Positions 1 to 7,857 of a stretch of 9,589 bases of DNA are shown here, one piece after another. The stretch is from contig JACMLA010000223.1 in assembly GCA_014379815.1 (NCBI GenBank), positions 1 to 9,589 on the forward strand, read 5' to 3'. Both the position numbers and the translations under genes were made by a program. Origin of the DNA: Bryobacteraceae bacterium (GTDB taxonomy: Bacteria; Acidobacteriota; Terriglobia; Bryobacterales; Bryobacteraceae). Positions within the stretch are counted from its first letter, which is position 1, and each line of letters starts with the position of its first letter. Under the pieces are notes generated by a model that was not told the DNA's origin, did no database searches, and saw only the letters and a program-made list of their open reading frames with translations.

Positions 1-768
1 GAGCTTGGGCTGAACGCCGGTGTCGCACTTTCTGACGATGGCAAACCTTATTCCGGTATGGGCGCTGCTTTCGCCGACTACGACAACGACGGGCTCCCGG
101 ATATAGCCGTCTCCAATCTGGCTCTGGAGAAGTGGGCGCTGTACCGTAGCGAAGGGGAAGGTACTTTTGGTTATGTCAGCCTGACTTCAGGGTTGGCCGG
201 AGTTACGGTGCGTAGCTCGGGCTGGGGAATCGGCGTGTATGATTTCGATAACGATGGCTGGAAAGACATTTTTGGGGCTCAAAGTCACGTGCTTGACAAT
301 GTCGAGCGTATCAATCCATCGCTGCGCTATCTGGAGGCGCCTGGCCTCTACCGAAATGTTGCCGGCCGTTTTGAAAAGTCACAATTAAGCAATCTCGTCA
401 GCGTTGCCGGGCGCGGCGCCGCTTTCGGTGACATTGATAATGACGGAACAATGGACGTGGTCGTGTCTACTCTGGGCGGAGCTCCGATGGTGCTGCAGGG
501 TAAGCCCAATCAGAACCACTGGTTGCTGCTGCGGCTGATTGGCAGAGCCAGCAATCTGGCGGGAATCGGTGCGAAGGTAAGGATCGGCAGCCAGCACGTC
601 TACGTAACTACATCGGGAAGCTATCTCTCGGCCAGTGACAGCCGAGTCCACTTTGGACTTGGACCGGACAAGCGCGCAACAGTGGAGATCGTTTGGCCAA
701 GCGGAAAGACTCAGACACTGCGCGACGTTTCAGTCGATCAAGTTATGACAGTTCGAGAGCCCGAATGA
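1..768 (+). CDS. FG-GAP repeat / ASPIC-UnbV (CRTAC1-like) protein, 5'-truncated
   Basis: The reading frame is open from the first base, so this is the C-terminal 255 residues of a longer protein. Three calcium-binding-type DxDxDGxxD loops are visible at fragment residues 26-34 (DYDNDGLPD), about 81-89 (DFDNDGWKD) and about 144-152 (DIDNDGTMD). They mark FG-GAP/VCBS beta-propeller blades. From about residue 172 to the end lies an ASPIC/UnbV domain, recognisable from NHWLLLRLIGRASN, GIGAKV, SGSYLSASDSRVHFGLG and VEIVWPSGKTQTL. Family members are normally exported and have several hundred more residues; the signal peptide would lie upstream of the window. The exact role is not established, and binding or adhesion at the cell surface through a calcium-stabilised propeller is the usual inference. 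The TGA stop overlaps the ATG of the next gene, a TPR protein, so the two are probably translationally coupled. CRTAC1-like plus TPR pairs are frequent in Acidobacteriota. The domain call is secure; the function is not. Confidence 0.92.
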   Translation, partial: ELGLNAGVALSDDGKPYSGMGAAFADYDNDGLPDIAVSNLALEKWALYRSEGEGTFGYVSLTSGLAGVTVRSSGWGIGVYDFDNDGWKDIFGAQSHVLDNVERINPSLRYLEAPGLYRNVAGRFEKSQLSNLVSVAGRGAAFGDIDNDGTMDVVVSTLGGAPMVLQGKPNQNHWLLLRLIGRASNLAGIGAKVRIGSQHVYVTTSGSYLSASDSRVHFGLGPDKRATVEIVWPSGKTQTLRDVSVDQVMTVREPE

Positions 769-1817
769 TCGCGGCGCTTGGCCTTGTGCTCTTGCTGCAG
801 GCGTCATCAGACCAAGGTCAGCAAGAACTCAGCCGACATGTGGAGGCAGGCCTCAAGGCGAAAGCATCGGGACAGCTCGATATCGCAGTTCGTGAGTTCC
901 GCCGCGTTGCCCAACTTGCGCCCAACCTGGCTGCAGCGCATGTAAATCTCGGTGCGGTTCTTCTTGAGAAGGCGGAGTATGCCAACGCAGTCCCTTCGCT
1001 CAAGAGGGCGCTGGCACTAGATCCAACACTTAGCGGTGCACACAGTATGCTGGGCTCGGCCTTGCTGGCTATGGGCTTCGCGGCAGAAGCAATACCGCAT
1101 CTAGAGACCGGGCAGGCGCGAGATTTGCTGGGAGTCGCCTTGCTGGAATCTGGTCGTCCGCGCGAGGCCGTTGAGCATCTTGAAGCTGCCTGGGCGAAGC
1201 GGCCCGACGACCCCGATTTGCTCTACTATCTGAGTCACGCCTATGGACAGATGGCTCAGCAAAGTGGGGAAAGGCTCGCCCGAACCAATTCTCCGCGTTC
1301 TCACCAGATTCGTGCAGAAGGCCTCGCCGCTGCGGGTAAATCGGTGCTGGCGATACAGCACTTTCGAACAGCGCTGGCAGGCAGGTCCGGACTTCGTGGT
1401 GTTCACTATGCGCTGGGCGAGTTGTATCTGCTCTCAGGAGACTATTCCAATGCAGAAGCGCAGTTTCGTGCGGAAGTCCAACTGGTGCCAGGATCAGCAG
1501 CAGCCGCTTACAAGCTCGGATCGGTTCTGCTGCTTCTGGGTCAGGTACCCGAAGCAACCCGAGAGTTGCAACGTGCGGATGAGCTTCAGCCTGGGATGCC
1601 CGAGACCTTGCTGGAACTTGGCAAAGTGATGAATTCCTCGCAGAACTTCACAGACGCAGTTCGTTATCTGAAACAGTTGCTCGAGTCCGAGCCGGACAGC
1701 AGTTTGGCCGAGGTGGCGCACTTTCAACTTGCGCACTCTTACAAGAAGCTGGGCAACACGACCGAATCCGAAATTCACTTAAAGCGGTTTCAGCAATTGC
1801 GTGCTGCCAGCAAGTGA
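765..1817 (+). CDS. Tetratricopeptide repeat protein with N-terminal hydrophobic leader
   Basis: This gene encodes 350 residues made almost entirely of TPR helix pairs. Clear units start near residues 23 (GLKAKASGQLDIAVREF), 55 (HVNLGAVLLEKAEYANAV), 117, 211 (HYALGELYLLSGDYSNAE), 245 (YKLGSVLLLLGQVPEAT), 279 and 313 (FQLAHSYKKLGNTTESE). More degenerate repeats lie between about 89 and 200, giving roughly nine or ten in total. I chose the ATG at 765 because it overlaps the upstream stop as ATGA, has a weak GAG-type ribosome site at 755-759, and places a hydrophobic stretch (IAALGLVLLL) at the N-terminus. That stretch could be a short signal peptide or anchor. A TTG at 693 in the same frame would add 24 basic residues and a better n-region, but overlaps the ASPIC domain by 76 bases. 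TPR arrays are protein-interaction scaffolds, and the partner here may be the neighbouring FG-GAP/ASPIC protein. No catalytic domain is visible. The interaction partner is inference. Confidence 0.9.
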   Translation: MIAALGLVLLLQASSDQGQQELSRHVEAGLKAKASGQLDIAVREFRRVAQLAPNLAAAHVNLGAVLLEKAEYANAVPSLKRALALDPTLSGAHSMLGSALLAMGFAAEAIPHLETGQARDLLGVALLESGRPREAVEHLEAAWAKRPDDPDLLYYLSHAYGQMAQQSGERLARTNSPRSHQIRAEGLAAAGKSVLAIQHFRTALAGRSGLRGVHYALGELYLLSGDYSNAEAQFRAEVQLVPGSAAAAYKLGSVLLLLGQVPEATRELQRADELQPGMPETLLELGKVMNSSQNFTDAVRYLKQLLESEPDSSLAEVAHFQLAHSYKKLGNTTESEIHLKRFQQLRAASK

Positions 1818-1847
1818 CATCTGCACTGGCGGATACTGAAACACACA

Positions 1848-2852
1848 ATGAATTCGACAAAGCCTTTGCGGGGAGCCTTGATTGGATGCGGATACTTCGG
1901 CAAAATTCAGGCCGAGGCATGGAGCCGTACCCCGGGCGCCAAGATCGTTGCCGCATGCGATCCCCAAATCGAGAAAGCAGCAGCGGTTTCCTCGTGCGCC
2001 TTTGAAAGCCCGGAGCAGATGCTGGCCGCGACTGAGCTGGACTTCGTGGACATTGCCACACGACCTGACTCGCACCTCCAGCTGGTGCGGCTCGCGATAG
2101 AGCATCGTCTGGCTGTCATCTGTCAAAAACCTTTGGCGAACTCAGTTGAGGACGCACGGGCCATTGTCAGGCTGTCGGACGAAACAGGAATTCCAGTGAT
2201 GGTTCATGAGAACTGGCGATGGCAACCATGGTTCCGCGAGGCACATAGGCTGATTTTTCAGGGAGCGATTGGCAATCCACTTTGCTACGACTTCCGCATT
2301 CGTCAGCGGGATGGTTGGGGGCCTAATGCCTATCCCAATCAACCGTACTTCCGAGACATGACGCGTCTTCTAATCTATGAAACGCTGGTCCATCCAATCG
2401 ATACGGCCCGTTACTTTTTTGGCGATATCTCCGCAGTGTTTGCTCGCGTGCGTCGTGTGAATCCGGTGATTGCCGGCGAGGATCGCGCTCTCCTGACGCT
2501 GGTACATCGGGGGGAGGTGGATGGTGTGATCGACGGCCACCGCTTCCTCGATCCCGATCCGCGAGGTCCAGCTATGGGCGAAACCGTGATCGAAGGTAGC
2601 GAAGGCGTGCTCGGTATCAGCGCCGCAGGCGAAATTAGAATCAACGGAACATCCGTTTATCCCGCGCCCACAGGCCTTCCAGGATACAAGGGCGACAGTG
2701 TGCGTGCCGTTCAGATGCACTTCGTGCAGTGCCTGCGGGACGGGACACTCATGGAGTCCGGAGTCAAGGATTACTGGAACACTTTCGCCGCTGTTGAGGC
2801 TGCATATGCGAGCGTTGCAAACAACTGCCTGGTTCCCGTATCAGGTCCGTGA
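1848..2852 (+). CDS. Gfo/Idh/MocA-family NAD(P)-dependent oxidoreductase
   Basis: This complete protein of 334 residues is at the usual length for the family. The N-terminal Rossmann fold shows the dinucleotide-binding loop GCGYFG at 13-18, the second-strand acidic residue in AACDP (D38), and DIATRPDSH at 68-76. The catalytic-lysine motif appears as CQKPLA (K94), where many relatives have EKP; the Gln variant occurs in known subfamilies. The C-terminal substrate domain carries HENWRWQPW at 120-128 and VHPIDTARYFFGD at 181-193, which supplies the usual His and Asp (H182, D185). Family members oxidise or reduce sugars, inositols or other polyols, or act in dehydration and epimerisation; the substrate cannot be read from the sequence. 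No signal peptide is visible, so it is probably cytoplasmic. The ATG at 1848 is the first usual start after the upstream stop, 30 bases away and in the same frame, with only a weak GGCGGA-like site upstream. It is probably cotranscribed with the TPR gene. Its metabolic link to the two envelope genes is unclear. Confidence 0.93.
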   Translation: MNSTKPLRGALIGCGYFGKIQAEAWSRTPGAKIVAACDPQIEKAAAVSSCAFESPEQMLAATELDFVDIATRPDSHLQLVRLAIEHRLAVICQKPLANSVEDARAIVRLSDETGIPVMVHENWRWQPWFREAHRLIFQGAIGNPLCYDFRIRQRDGWGPNAYPNQPYFRDMTRLLIYETLVHPIDTARYFFGDISAVFARVRRVNPVIAGEDRALLTLVHRGEVDGVIDGHRFLDPDPRGPAMGETVIEGSEGVLGISAAGEIRINGTSVYPAPTGLPGYKGDSVRAVQMHFVQCLRDGTLMESGVKDYWNTFAAVEAAYASVANNCLVPVSGP

Positions 2853-2874
2853 CTCGCGTTCTATTGAACCTGAT
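2840..2874. other. Convergent gene junction with weak inverted repeat
   Basis: The stop codons of the plus-strand oxidoreductase (2850-2852) and the minus-strand 499-residue gene (2861-2863) face each other with 8 bases between them. A perfect 7-bp inverted repeat, ATCAGGT at 2840-2846 and ACCTGAT at 2868-2874, flanks a 21-base loop containing both stops. The stem is short and only 3/7 GC, and neither side has a T tract, so it does not qualify as an intrinsic terminator. The two transcripts must overlap here unless termination is factor-dependent. Confidence 0.4.
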
Positions 2875-4360
2875 CAAAGGCGAGGCCACTGGAAGGCAGG
2901 CGTGCGCCCGTCCTCTTCACTCGCGACGCCCACGTGTGGAGCACACCGTCCGGCGTCCGCCCGAGTTCATAGCGACGTTCCAGAATCAGTCCTTCGTCAG
3001 GCAGTTCTTCATCCCTCAGCCGGAAGTCGCGAGAAAGGAGATCTCCCGCGGGACCTGTTTTCTGGCCAGCCAGCTTGCCTCGCACCAGCGTCCTTCCGCT
3101 GTCGGATTCGGTCAACAGCAGAGGAATACGATCATCCGGTGGGGCCACGACTGGCAGGTACATCAGATCTCCTGCGCCAGTAGCTGGAGCCTCGGCTGGA
3201 GGTGTTGGCGCTTGGGGTACCACCTGCAACGCCCACGCAAGATTCGCGGCTTCGTCCCGAACGAACACCACCTTTTCCACCGGTTCAGCGGCAATGAATC
3301 CGACGCTGGGTGGAGGCAAGAGCAGGTAAGGAAGATCGGAAACCTCCCACAATCGCCAGCCCGGATTTGGCCGGATCTGCTCGACCGGTCGAATGACAGT
3401 TTTCACTCCGAAAGTGTCCGTCACAATCAGAGAATCGATCTTCGTCATGCTCGCAACTGGCAGTCGCAAGGGCAACAGGAACCAGTCAGCCGCGTAAGAA
3501 AGTGCGGTCTCAATCAACAGGAGACGTGCTGTGTCGGCGGGGCCTGCCTCTATCCTGCCAGCGTCAAAGCGAGGATCTTCCATCTCCCAAAACGCTAGTG
3601 CAGGCATGCCTGGTATTTGCAGGAGGGCAGGAGCGACTTCGGTGGTCGATACTACCGGGAATGCCTGAGAGCCTGAAACGGGAGCACTGGCGGTGAAAGA
3701 ATACCAGTCGATGCGATCGCCTGTATGCTCAGGCGCGGTAAGGGTGATACGCCCTTCCGGAACGTTCACACCGGCAGTAAAGTTGTACTCGAGGCGATCC
3801 GTTACCCACGCGTAGCTCGATCTCGGACGACGGTAGGAGTACCATCCGACCCAGGCTCGCATAACGGTATCAAAGGCGGCCCGATCGGTTGGCGCAACAC
3901 CCAGCTTTGCGTGAAGCTTCCCGGCGCCCAGATCGGAGATGACCGCCTCGGCGTTAGGAGTGACAGAATCCATCGGGTAGTGTTGCAACAGAGCTGCGGA
4001 GTATGCGGGTGCCATTTTCGCTTCACTCAATCGGTCGATAAGAATCGCACCTGCCGAACTCTGAGTCCGGGTATTGGCTTTGCCGCTATCGAACTCCACC
4101 TCTGCTTCGGTTGCGGTTGAGGCTACCGAAAAGCGAACCGTTCTCGGGCCGAACTGGAGGGTGTCTATAGCGAAGTTGCTTGACTTGATTTCCGCGACGA
4201 CGGGGGAAGCTGCGTCCTCTCCCGTGAGTTCGCCCATCTGCCACTGCCGCCCGAGCAACCAGAGCGGATCGGCCAGCTTTGCGGCCATGCCTTCTGCCAG
4301 ATCCAGGGGCTCACCCGTTTGGGTGTCCGGCTCAAGCCGCGTCCAAGTAGTAACAGACAT
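2861..4360 (-). CDS. Conserved protein of unknown function, 499 aa (DPLWLLGRQWQ-motif family)
   Basis: This is the last gene of the minus-strand trio, and I cannot assign a function. The protein starts MSVTTWTRLEP with no signal peptide or membrane segment, so it begins as a cytosolic protein. Strongly patterned segments are DPLWLLGRQWQMGE at 31-44 followed by GEDAASPV, WVTDRLEYNF at about 185-194, HTGDRIDWYSF at about 212-222, IPGMPALAFWEMEDPRF at about 249-265, YAADWFLLPL at 289-298, VTDTFG at 313-318 and VFVRDEAANLAWAL at 365-378. The C-terminus ends with SSGLAFDQ. From memory, these motifs recur in the same order in large conserved hypothetical proteins of diverse bacteria, so the gene appears full length and under selection. 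The many buried-type Trp, Phe and Tyr residues suggest a folded, beta-rich structural protein rather than an enzyme; that is inference. The ATG is 5 bases after the stop of the 1162-residue gene, with an AGGAG site 12 bases upstream, indicating coupled expression. Its end meets the oxidoreductase gene head-on. Confidence 0.88.
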   Translation of the reverse strand: MSVTTWTRLEPDTQTGEPLDLAEGMAAKLADPLWLLGRQWQMGELTGEDAASPVVAEIKSSNFAIDTLQFGPRTVRFSVASTATEAEVEFDSGKANTRTQSSAGAILIDRLSEAKMAPAYSAALLQHYPMDSVTPNAEAVISDLGAGKLHAKLGVAPTDRAAFDTVMRAWVGWYSYRRPRSSYAWVTDRLEYNFTAGVNVPEGRITLTAPEHTGDRIDWYSFTASAPVSGSQAFPVVSTTEVAPALLQIPGMPALAFWEMEDPRFDAGRIEAGPADTARLLLIETALSYAADWFLLPLRLPVASMTKIDSLIVTDTFGVKTVIRPVEQIRPNPGWRLWEVSDLPYLLLPPPSVGFIAAEPVEKVVFVRDEAANLAWALQVVPQAPTPPAEAPATGAGDLMYLPVVAPPDDRIPLLLTESDSGRTLVRGKLAGQKTGPAGDLLSRDFRLRDEELPDEGLILERRYELGRTPDGVLHTWASRVKRTGARLPSSGLAFDQVQ

Positions 4361-4365
4361 GTCTT

Positions 4366-7300
4366 CTAAGAACTCCTGTGTTGCGCAACTGTGCCCAGAG
4401 TTGAAAAATTGGTAGCGACCGTATCACCGGCATAGTTATCGGCGAAGTACAGCGCGGGCAAGAACGATCCATGCACGTCGGCCGGCCTGATCATACGCAT
4501 TTGCGACAGCTGCCAGGTTTCGACCAGTGCAGATTCCACAGAGTCGATGTTCCAACCCGTGACCTCCGGTGGGGTGATCAGCAGAATGGCCTGGGGCGCC
4601 CGCGAGCGTGGAGCATCGTAGTGCATGGCAATGCCCGTGGTTGCATCTTTACCGGGCGTGGTCTCATTCCACCCGTCAATCAACAGTCCGCTCACAGGAC
4701 CGGTTGGCAAGTCACCGATAGAGACGACGTTAGATGCGGTATCGGCGGAGACGAATCGCAGGGGCAGGTCCTTGCCTGCACCGCGCAAAATGAACTCCAG
4801 GCTGTCGAGTGCCTCAATGGATGGGCGGACCCGGGCGAAATCGTGCAGCCACTCTTTCCTTGCAGATCGCCGATCAAACAACGGCAGGAGATCTCGTTTT
4901 GGGCCCACATCTCCCTCCTGAATCGCGCGGGCTCCGGTGAGCAGACGGCTGATCGCGGACGCAGCCCGCAGAGCTGTTTGCAGCGCTGGCGAATAGCTAA
5001 CAGACCCGCCTCCTGCACTCTCTGAAAATTTGTTCGACAGCGCGGAAGCTTCTACCCCCGCCTTGACGAAGTCCAGCAGCCCTGTGGCAGAGACACCAAT
5101 TTGCGCAAGGGTAACTGTGACCGGCGGTTTTCCTGTCCCAGTGACTGTCGCTGCCAGATTGGCCGGATTCCCGATGATCCCAGCGATCCATGCATTGCGA
5201 GCGTCCTGCGCAAGAGGCAACACAAGCCGCCAGGTGCTCGAAGTCGAGTTCGATTCCGTGCGCACCACGTCGAACTCCGGCGGGAGTGTTAACCCCGTGT
5301 CAAGCGCCGCCAGCGCGGGTTGCGCTCTGCCCGGATTACCTGTCGATTGCTGATGTACCGCTTCAGCGAGAAGGAGGTCGCCGATTGCGTCGGTTACGGA
5401 GGCAAGCCGGGATGCAACTGCAGGGAGATTGGATGGGGGGCTCTGATTCCAGGCCTGGGCCGCCTTCAATCCGTTGATCCTTTTACGACCGCTTCCGTCT
5501 ACCAGAGCGAACTGGGTGCGCACGTCCGGCAGTTGCGTTCCCAAGCCGAGTTCCACCATCCAGCGCTCGATTCGCTCGCCAAGCAGGGCAGCGAGATTAG
5601 CCCCGTTGCGAACTGCTTCCAGTAAACTGCGCGCATCGCGGACGCGGTCCGACGAGAGATCGATAGCTAAGGGTGCCTGAGCGCCTTCCTGATTACGAGC
5701 CACGTAACCGGCTCTCAAAATTGCCGCAGTCCGCGCGTGCTCCAGTCCGGGACCGTGAATGAATCCTTCGCTGTCCGGGTCTGCTATGGCAGGCGCCCCA
5801 TCCTTTGACAGCACTGCTGGGAAGGAAAGCCCGTCGAGCCAGGCGTACGCTCCGACATGAGATCCTCGCGGCGTAACGGCACGCATACTGGCCAGCCGTT
5901 CGGTAGCGAGCGCAGTGATCCACGCATCCAGCCGATGGGAAGAAGCGTCGAGAGTTTCAGCGGTAAGGCGTTCCAGTTCACTTATAGGAAGTCTGGATAG
6001 ACTCTTGACAGCTATCTTGTGCTGCGCCAATTCCGTGAGATTGGGATGACTTGGGAGCGGCCCCTTGAAGACCTCAGTAAGGGTACGATTCTCAAGTGCT
6101 GCGACTGGGGTATTCAGGCGAGCCCACACAGTCGTCGCCGGATCTTCGATGATCACCGGCTCCTGAACGTTAGGGGATCCGGAGGAGAGAAAACGGTTAG
6201 CAGCACGGCCCATCACCAGCAGAGTGGCGTGGCGCAGCAGTAGATACAGCAAACTTTTCGGCGACGAGCCCGCGACATTATGAGCCTTGAGTAAGTCTAC
6301 TTCCGCCGCAGCAATCGAGTCTATATAGTTGACCGGCAGCGGTGCATTTCGTGGAGCCTCCGAAGCGGCCACAAGCGGAACGTTTAGCAGGAAACCCTTT
6401 TCGTCGAAGATGACATCGAGCGCAAGCGGCTCGCCGCTCAGCCCGAGTGGCGTCAGTTCTCCGGTAGTTCGCCAGTCGCGAAGTTGACGGACGGCTGCAA
6501 AAAACTTCAGAAGATCCGGTAACATCATGAACAACGTGACGTAGGAGGTCTGCAGAGTTCTTGCAATCCACCTGGTGGAAACCGGGGACTGTGAGAGCAC
6601 AGCATTCAAATCAGACCCAGTATCTGCGCTGCGTCCGAGTCTTGGAACGGCATTGGTTTGCCACATCCATAAGTTTGTCCGCAACCTGCTTAGGACGTTG
6701 GCGACCGGATCCAGGGTTCCCTGGGGTGTCTTCCACCTCTCAAGCGACGAAACGGGCAAGATGCCATAGGGCTGACCACCCAGCGCAAGCGTTTGAAACG
6801 GTCCCCTTGGGCGCACAAATTTCTGGAATAGAGTTCTGCCCCGCGCGACCGCTGCTTCGTTGACGAGTGGGGACATCAGCGGTTCAAAGAAATAGCCGAA
6901 CGTAGCCGGCCACAAGGCCGTGTTTATTGCCTCGACTACCTGATCGGTCGCGGCCGTTGTTCCGGACACATTCGCGAAAGCGGTGGCATCCATCCCCAGG
7001 GCTGTAGCGAGCCGCCCTCCATCGCTGCTGCGTGCAGGCGCGACTCCTGTCGCAGGCGAAGGCGGTGACACGCGCGCGGCTGGAGTGTTGTTAGTGGGAG
7101 TTCCGGCTGCCAGCAACGCGACGCCATCTTCGCGTGAGTGACGCTCCAGCAGAGTCTGAAGTGCGGACTGACTACTCGCCGCATCGCTTCCTTCGCGCAC
7201 TCCGAAGACTAGAAGACGGGTCAGATACCTGGCCGTTCCGATGTTAGCCCTGACGCGAATCCCCAGACCAATCGATTCGGCAGTAGCGAAATCGGATTGC

Positions 7301-7854
7301 CAGCGGATGGCATTTGGGTCGCCATGAGGTCCTACGGCGACAGATGCTGGGACCTTTTGTCCTGCGACCAGAAGTTGCCTGGAAGTGCCCATGTAAAGGG
7401 CAGCGAAGAATCGTGATGGTAGCCCGATGGCCTCGCTGGCAAGGGCACTTGACGTCTCCGGAGGCGGATTCAGGGGTACTTCGGGAAACACAAGTGCGCC
7501 GGCTGCATCCGTGGTGGGCGTTAGGATCCGCCGCAAATAGCTGGCACGCGGCTCGCCGAACATCTGCACCATTCTCTGCCATGCGGCATCTGTCGGGGGT
7601 GCGGTGTCGCCGGCAGCTTTCCTTGTCCGCCAGTACGTGATTGTCTCTTCGCGTTCCGCCGGGTCGATCCCGGAACGTGCGCTGGTGACGTGAGCCGGGG
7701 ACGGAAAGATTCGTATGCGCAACTCGACGGTGTTGGCGTCAATGTCGAAGTACCGGGTCTCCAGTCTGACCGGCAGCATCGCGATGGGGAGCTTCACGTC
7801 AAGTTCGCTATAAACTACTGGCGGTTGCGGTGACGGCGTTTGCGGTGAGGACAT
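4366..7854 (-). CDS. Very large conserved protein of unknown function, 1162 aa (QPYGILPV-motif family)
   Basis: This is the central and largest gene of the trio; its function is unknown to me. The protein has a short Pro/Ser/Gln-rich start, then LPVRLETRYF at 27-36 and ELRIRIFPSPAHV at 44-56. A Pro/Thr/Ala-rich low-complexity linker follows at about 250-280. Further conserved-looking blocks are LGGQPYGILPVSSLERW at 358-374, RLDAWITALATERLASMR at 641-658, GAYAWLDGL at 668-676, FIHGPGLEHARTAAILRAGY at about 698-717, DLSSDRVRDA at 732-741 with LLGERIERW nearby, and DLLLAEAVHQQSTGN at about 826-840. No signal peptide or clear transmembrane helix is visible, and I found no nucleotide-binding, protease or nuclease motif. 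From memory, these blocks occur in the same order in large conserved hypothetical proteins elsewhere, so the gene looks intact. The ATG at 7852-7854 lies one codon after the TAA of the preceding gene and in the same frame, with a GGAG site 12 bases upstream inside that gene. Co-production with both neighbours is likely. Confidence 0.88.
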   Translation of the reverse strand: MSSPQTPSPQPPVVYSELDVKLPIAMLPVRLETRYFDIDANTVELRIRIFPSPAHVTSARSGIDPAEREETITYWRTRKAAGDTAPPTDAAWQRMVQMFGEPRASYLRRILTPTTDAAGALVFPEVPLNPPPETSSALASEAIGLPSRFFAALYMGTSRQLLVAGQKVPASVAVGPHGDPNAIRWQSDFATAESIGLGIRVRANIGTARYLTRLLVFGVREGSDAASSQSALQTLLERHSREDGVALLAAGTPTNNTPAARVSPPSPATGVAPARSSDGGRLATALGMDATAFANVSGTTAATDQVVEAINTALWPATFGYFFEPLMSPLVNEAAVARGRTLFQKFVRPRGPFQTLALGGQPYGILPVSSLERWKTPQGTLDPVANVLSRLRTNLWMWQTNAVPRLGRSADTGSDLNAVLSQSPVSTRWIARTLQTSYVTLFMMLPDLLKFFAAVRQLRDWRTTGELTPLGLSGEPLALDVIFDEKGFLLNVPLVAASEAPRNAPLPVNYIDSIAAAEVDLLKAHNVAGSSPKSLLYLLLRHATLLVMGRAANRFLSSGSPNVQEPVIIEDPATTVWARLNTPVAALENRTLTEVFKGPLPSHPNLTELAQHKIAVKSLSRLPISELERLTAETLDASSHRLDAWITALATERLASMRAVTPRGSHVGAYAWLDGLSFPAVLSKDGAPAIADPDSEGFIHGPGLEHARTAAILRAGYVARNQEGAQAPLAIDLSSDRVRDARSLLEAVRNGANLAALLGERIERWMVELGLGTQLPDVRTQFALVDGSGRKRINGLKAAQAWNQSPPSNLPAVASRLASVTDAIGDLLLAEAVHQQSTGNPGRAQPALAALDTGLTLPPEFDVVRTESNSTSSTWRLVLPLAQDARNAWIAGIIGNPANLAATVTGTGKPPVTVTLAQIGVSATGLLDFVKAGVEASALSNKFSESAGGGSVSYSPALQTALRAASAISRLLTGARAIQEGDVGPKRDLLPLFDRRSARKEWLHDFARVRPSIEALDSLEFILRGAGKDLPLRFVSADTASNVVSIGDLPTGPVSGLLIDGWNETTPGKDATTGIAMHYDAPRSRAPQAILLITPPEVTGWNIDSVESALVETWQLSQMRMIRPADVHGSFLPALYFADNYAGDTVATNFSTLGTVAQHRSS
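4373..4377 (-). promoter_or_regulatory. Shine-Dalgarno site for the 499-residue gene
   Basis: On the minus strand, AGGAG is followed by 12 bases and then the ATG at 4358-4360. The site lies just inside the end of the 1162-residue gene, whose TAG stop is at 4366-4368. The 12-base spacing equals that at the other junction of the cluster and is a little longer than the common 5-9 bases. Confidence 0.55.
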
Positions 7855-7857
7855 GAC

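Noticed and set aside
693..764. TTG start adding 24 residues to the TPR protein
   Set aside because: TTG is a rare start, and this would overlap the ASPIC/UnbV domain by 76 bases. The ATG at 765 has the ATGA overlap. The longer form would have a more basic leader, so it is not fully excluded.
1069..1557. Minus-strand open frame of 162 codons
   Set aside because: It lies entirely within the TPR gene on the opposite strand; the TPR periodicity shows which strand is coding.
2840..2874. Bidirectional intrinsic terminator at the convergent junction
   Set aside because: The stem is only 7 bp with a 21-base loop, is not GC-rich and has no T tract, so it is recorded only as a weak inverted repeat.
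2849..3598. Plus-strand open frame of 249 codons starting with GTG that overlaps the oxidoreductase stop (GTGA)
   Set aside because: The overlap looks like coupling, but the frame is fully antisense to the 499-residue gene. Its translation is rich in Arg, Ser, Gln and His with no domain pattern, whereas the opposite strand has ordered conserved-looking motifs.
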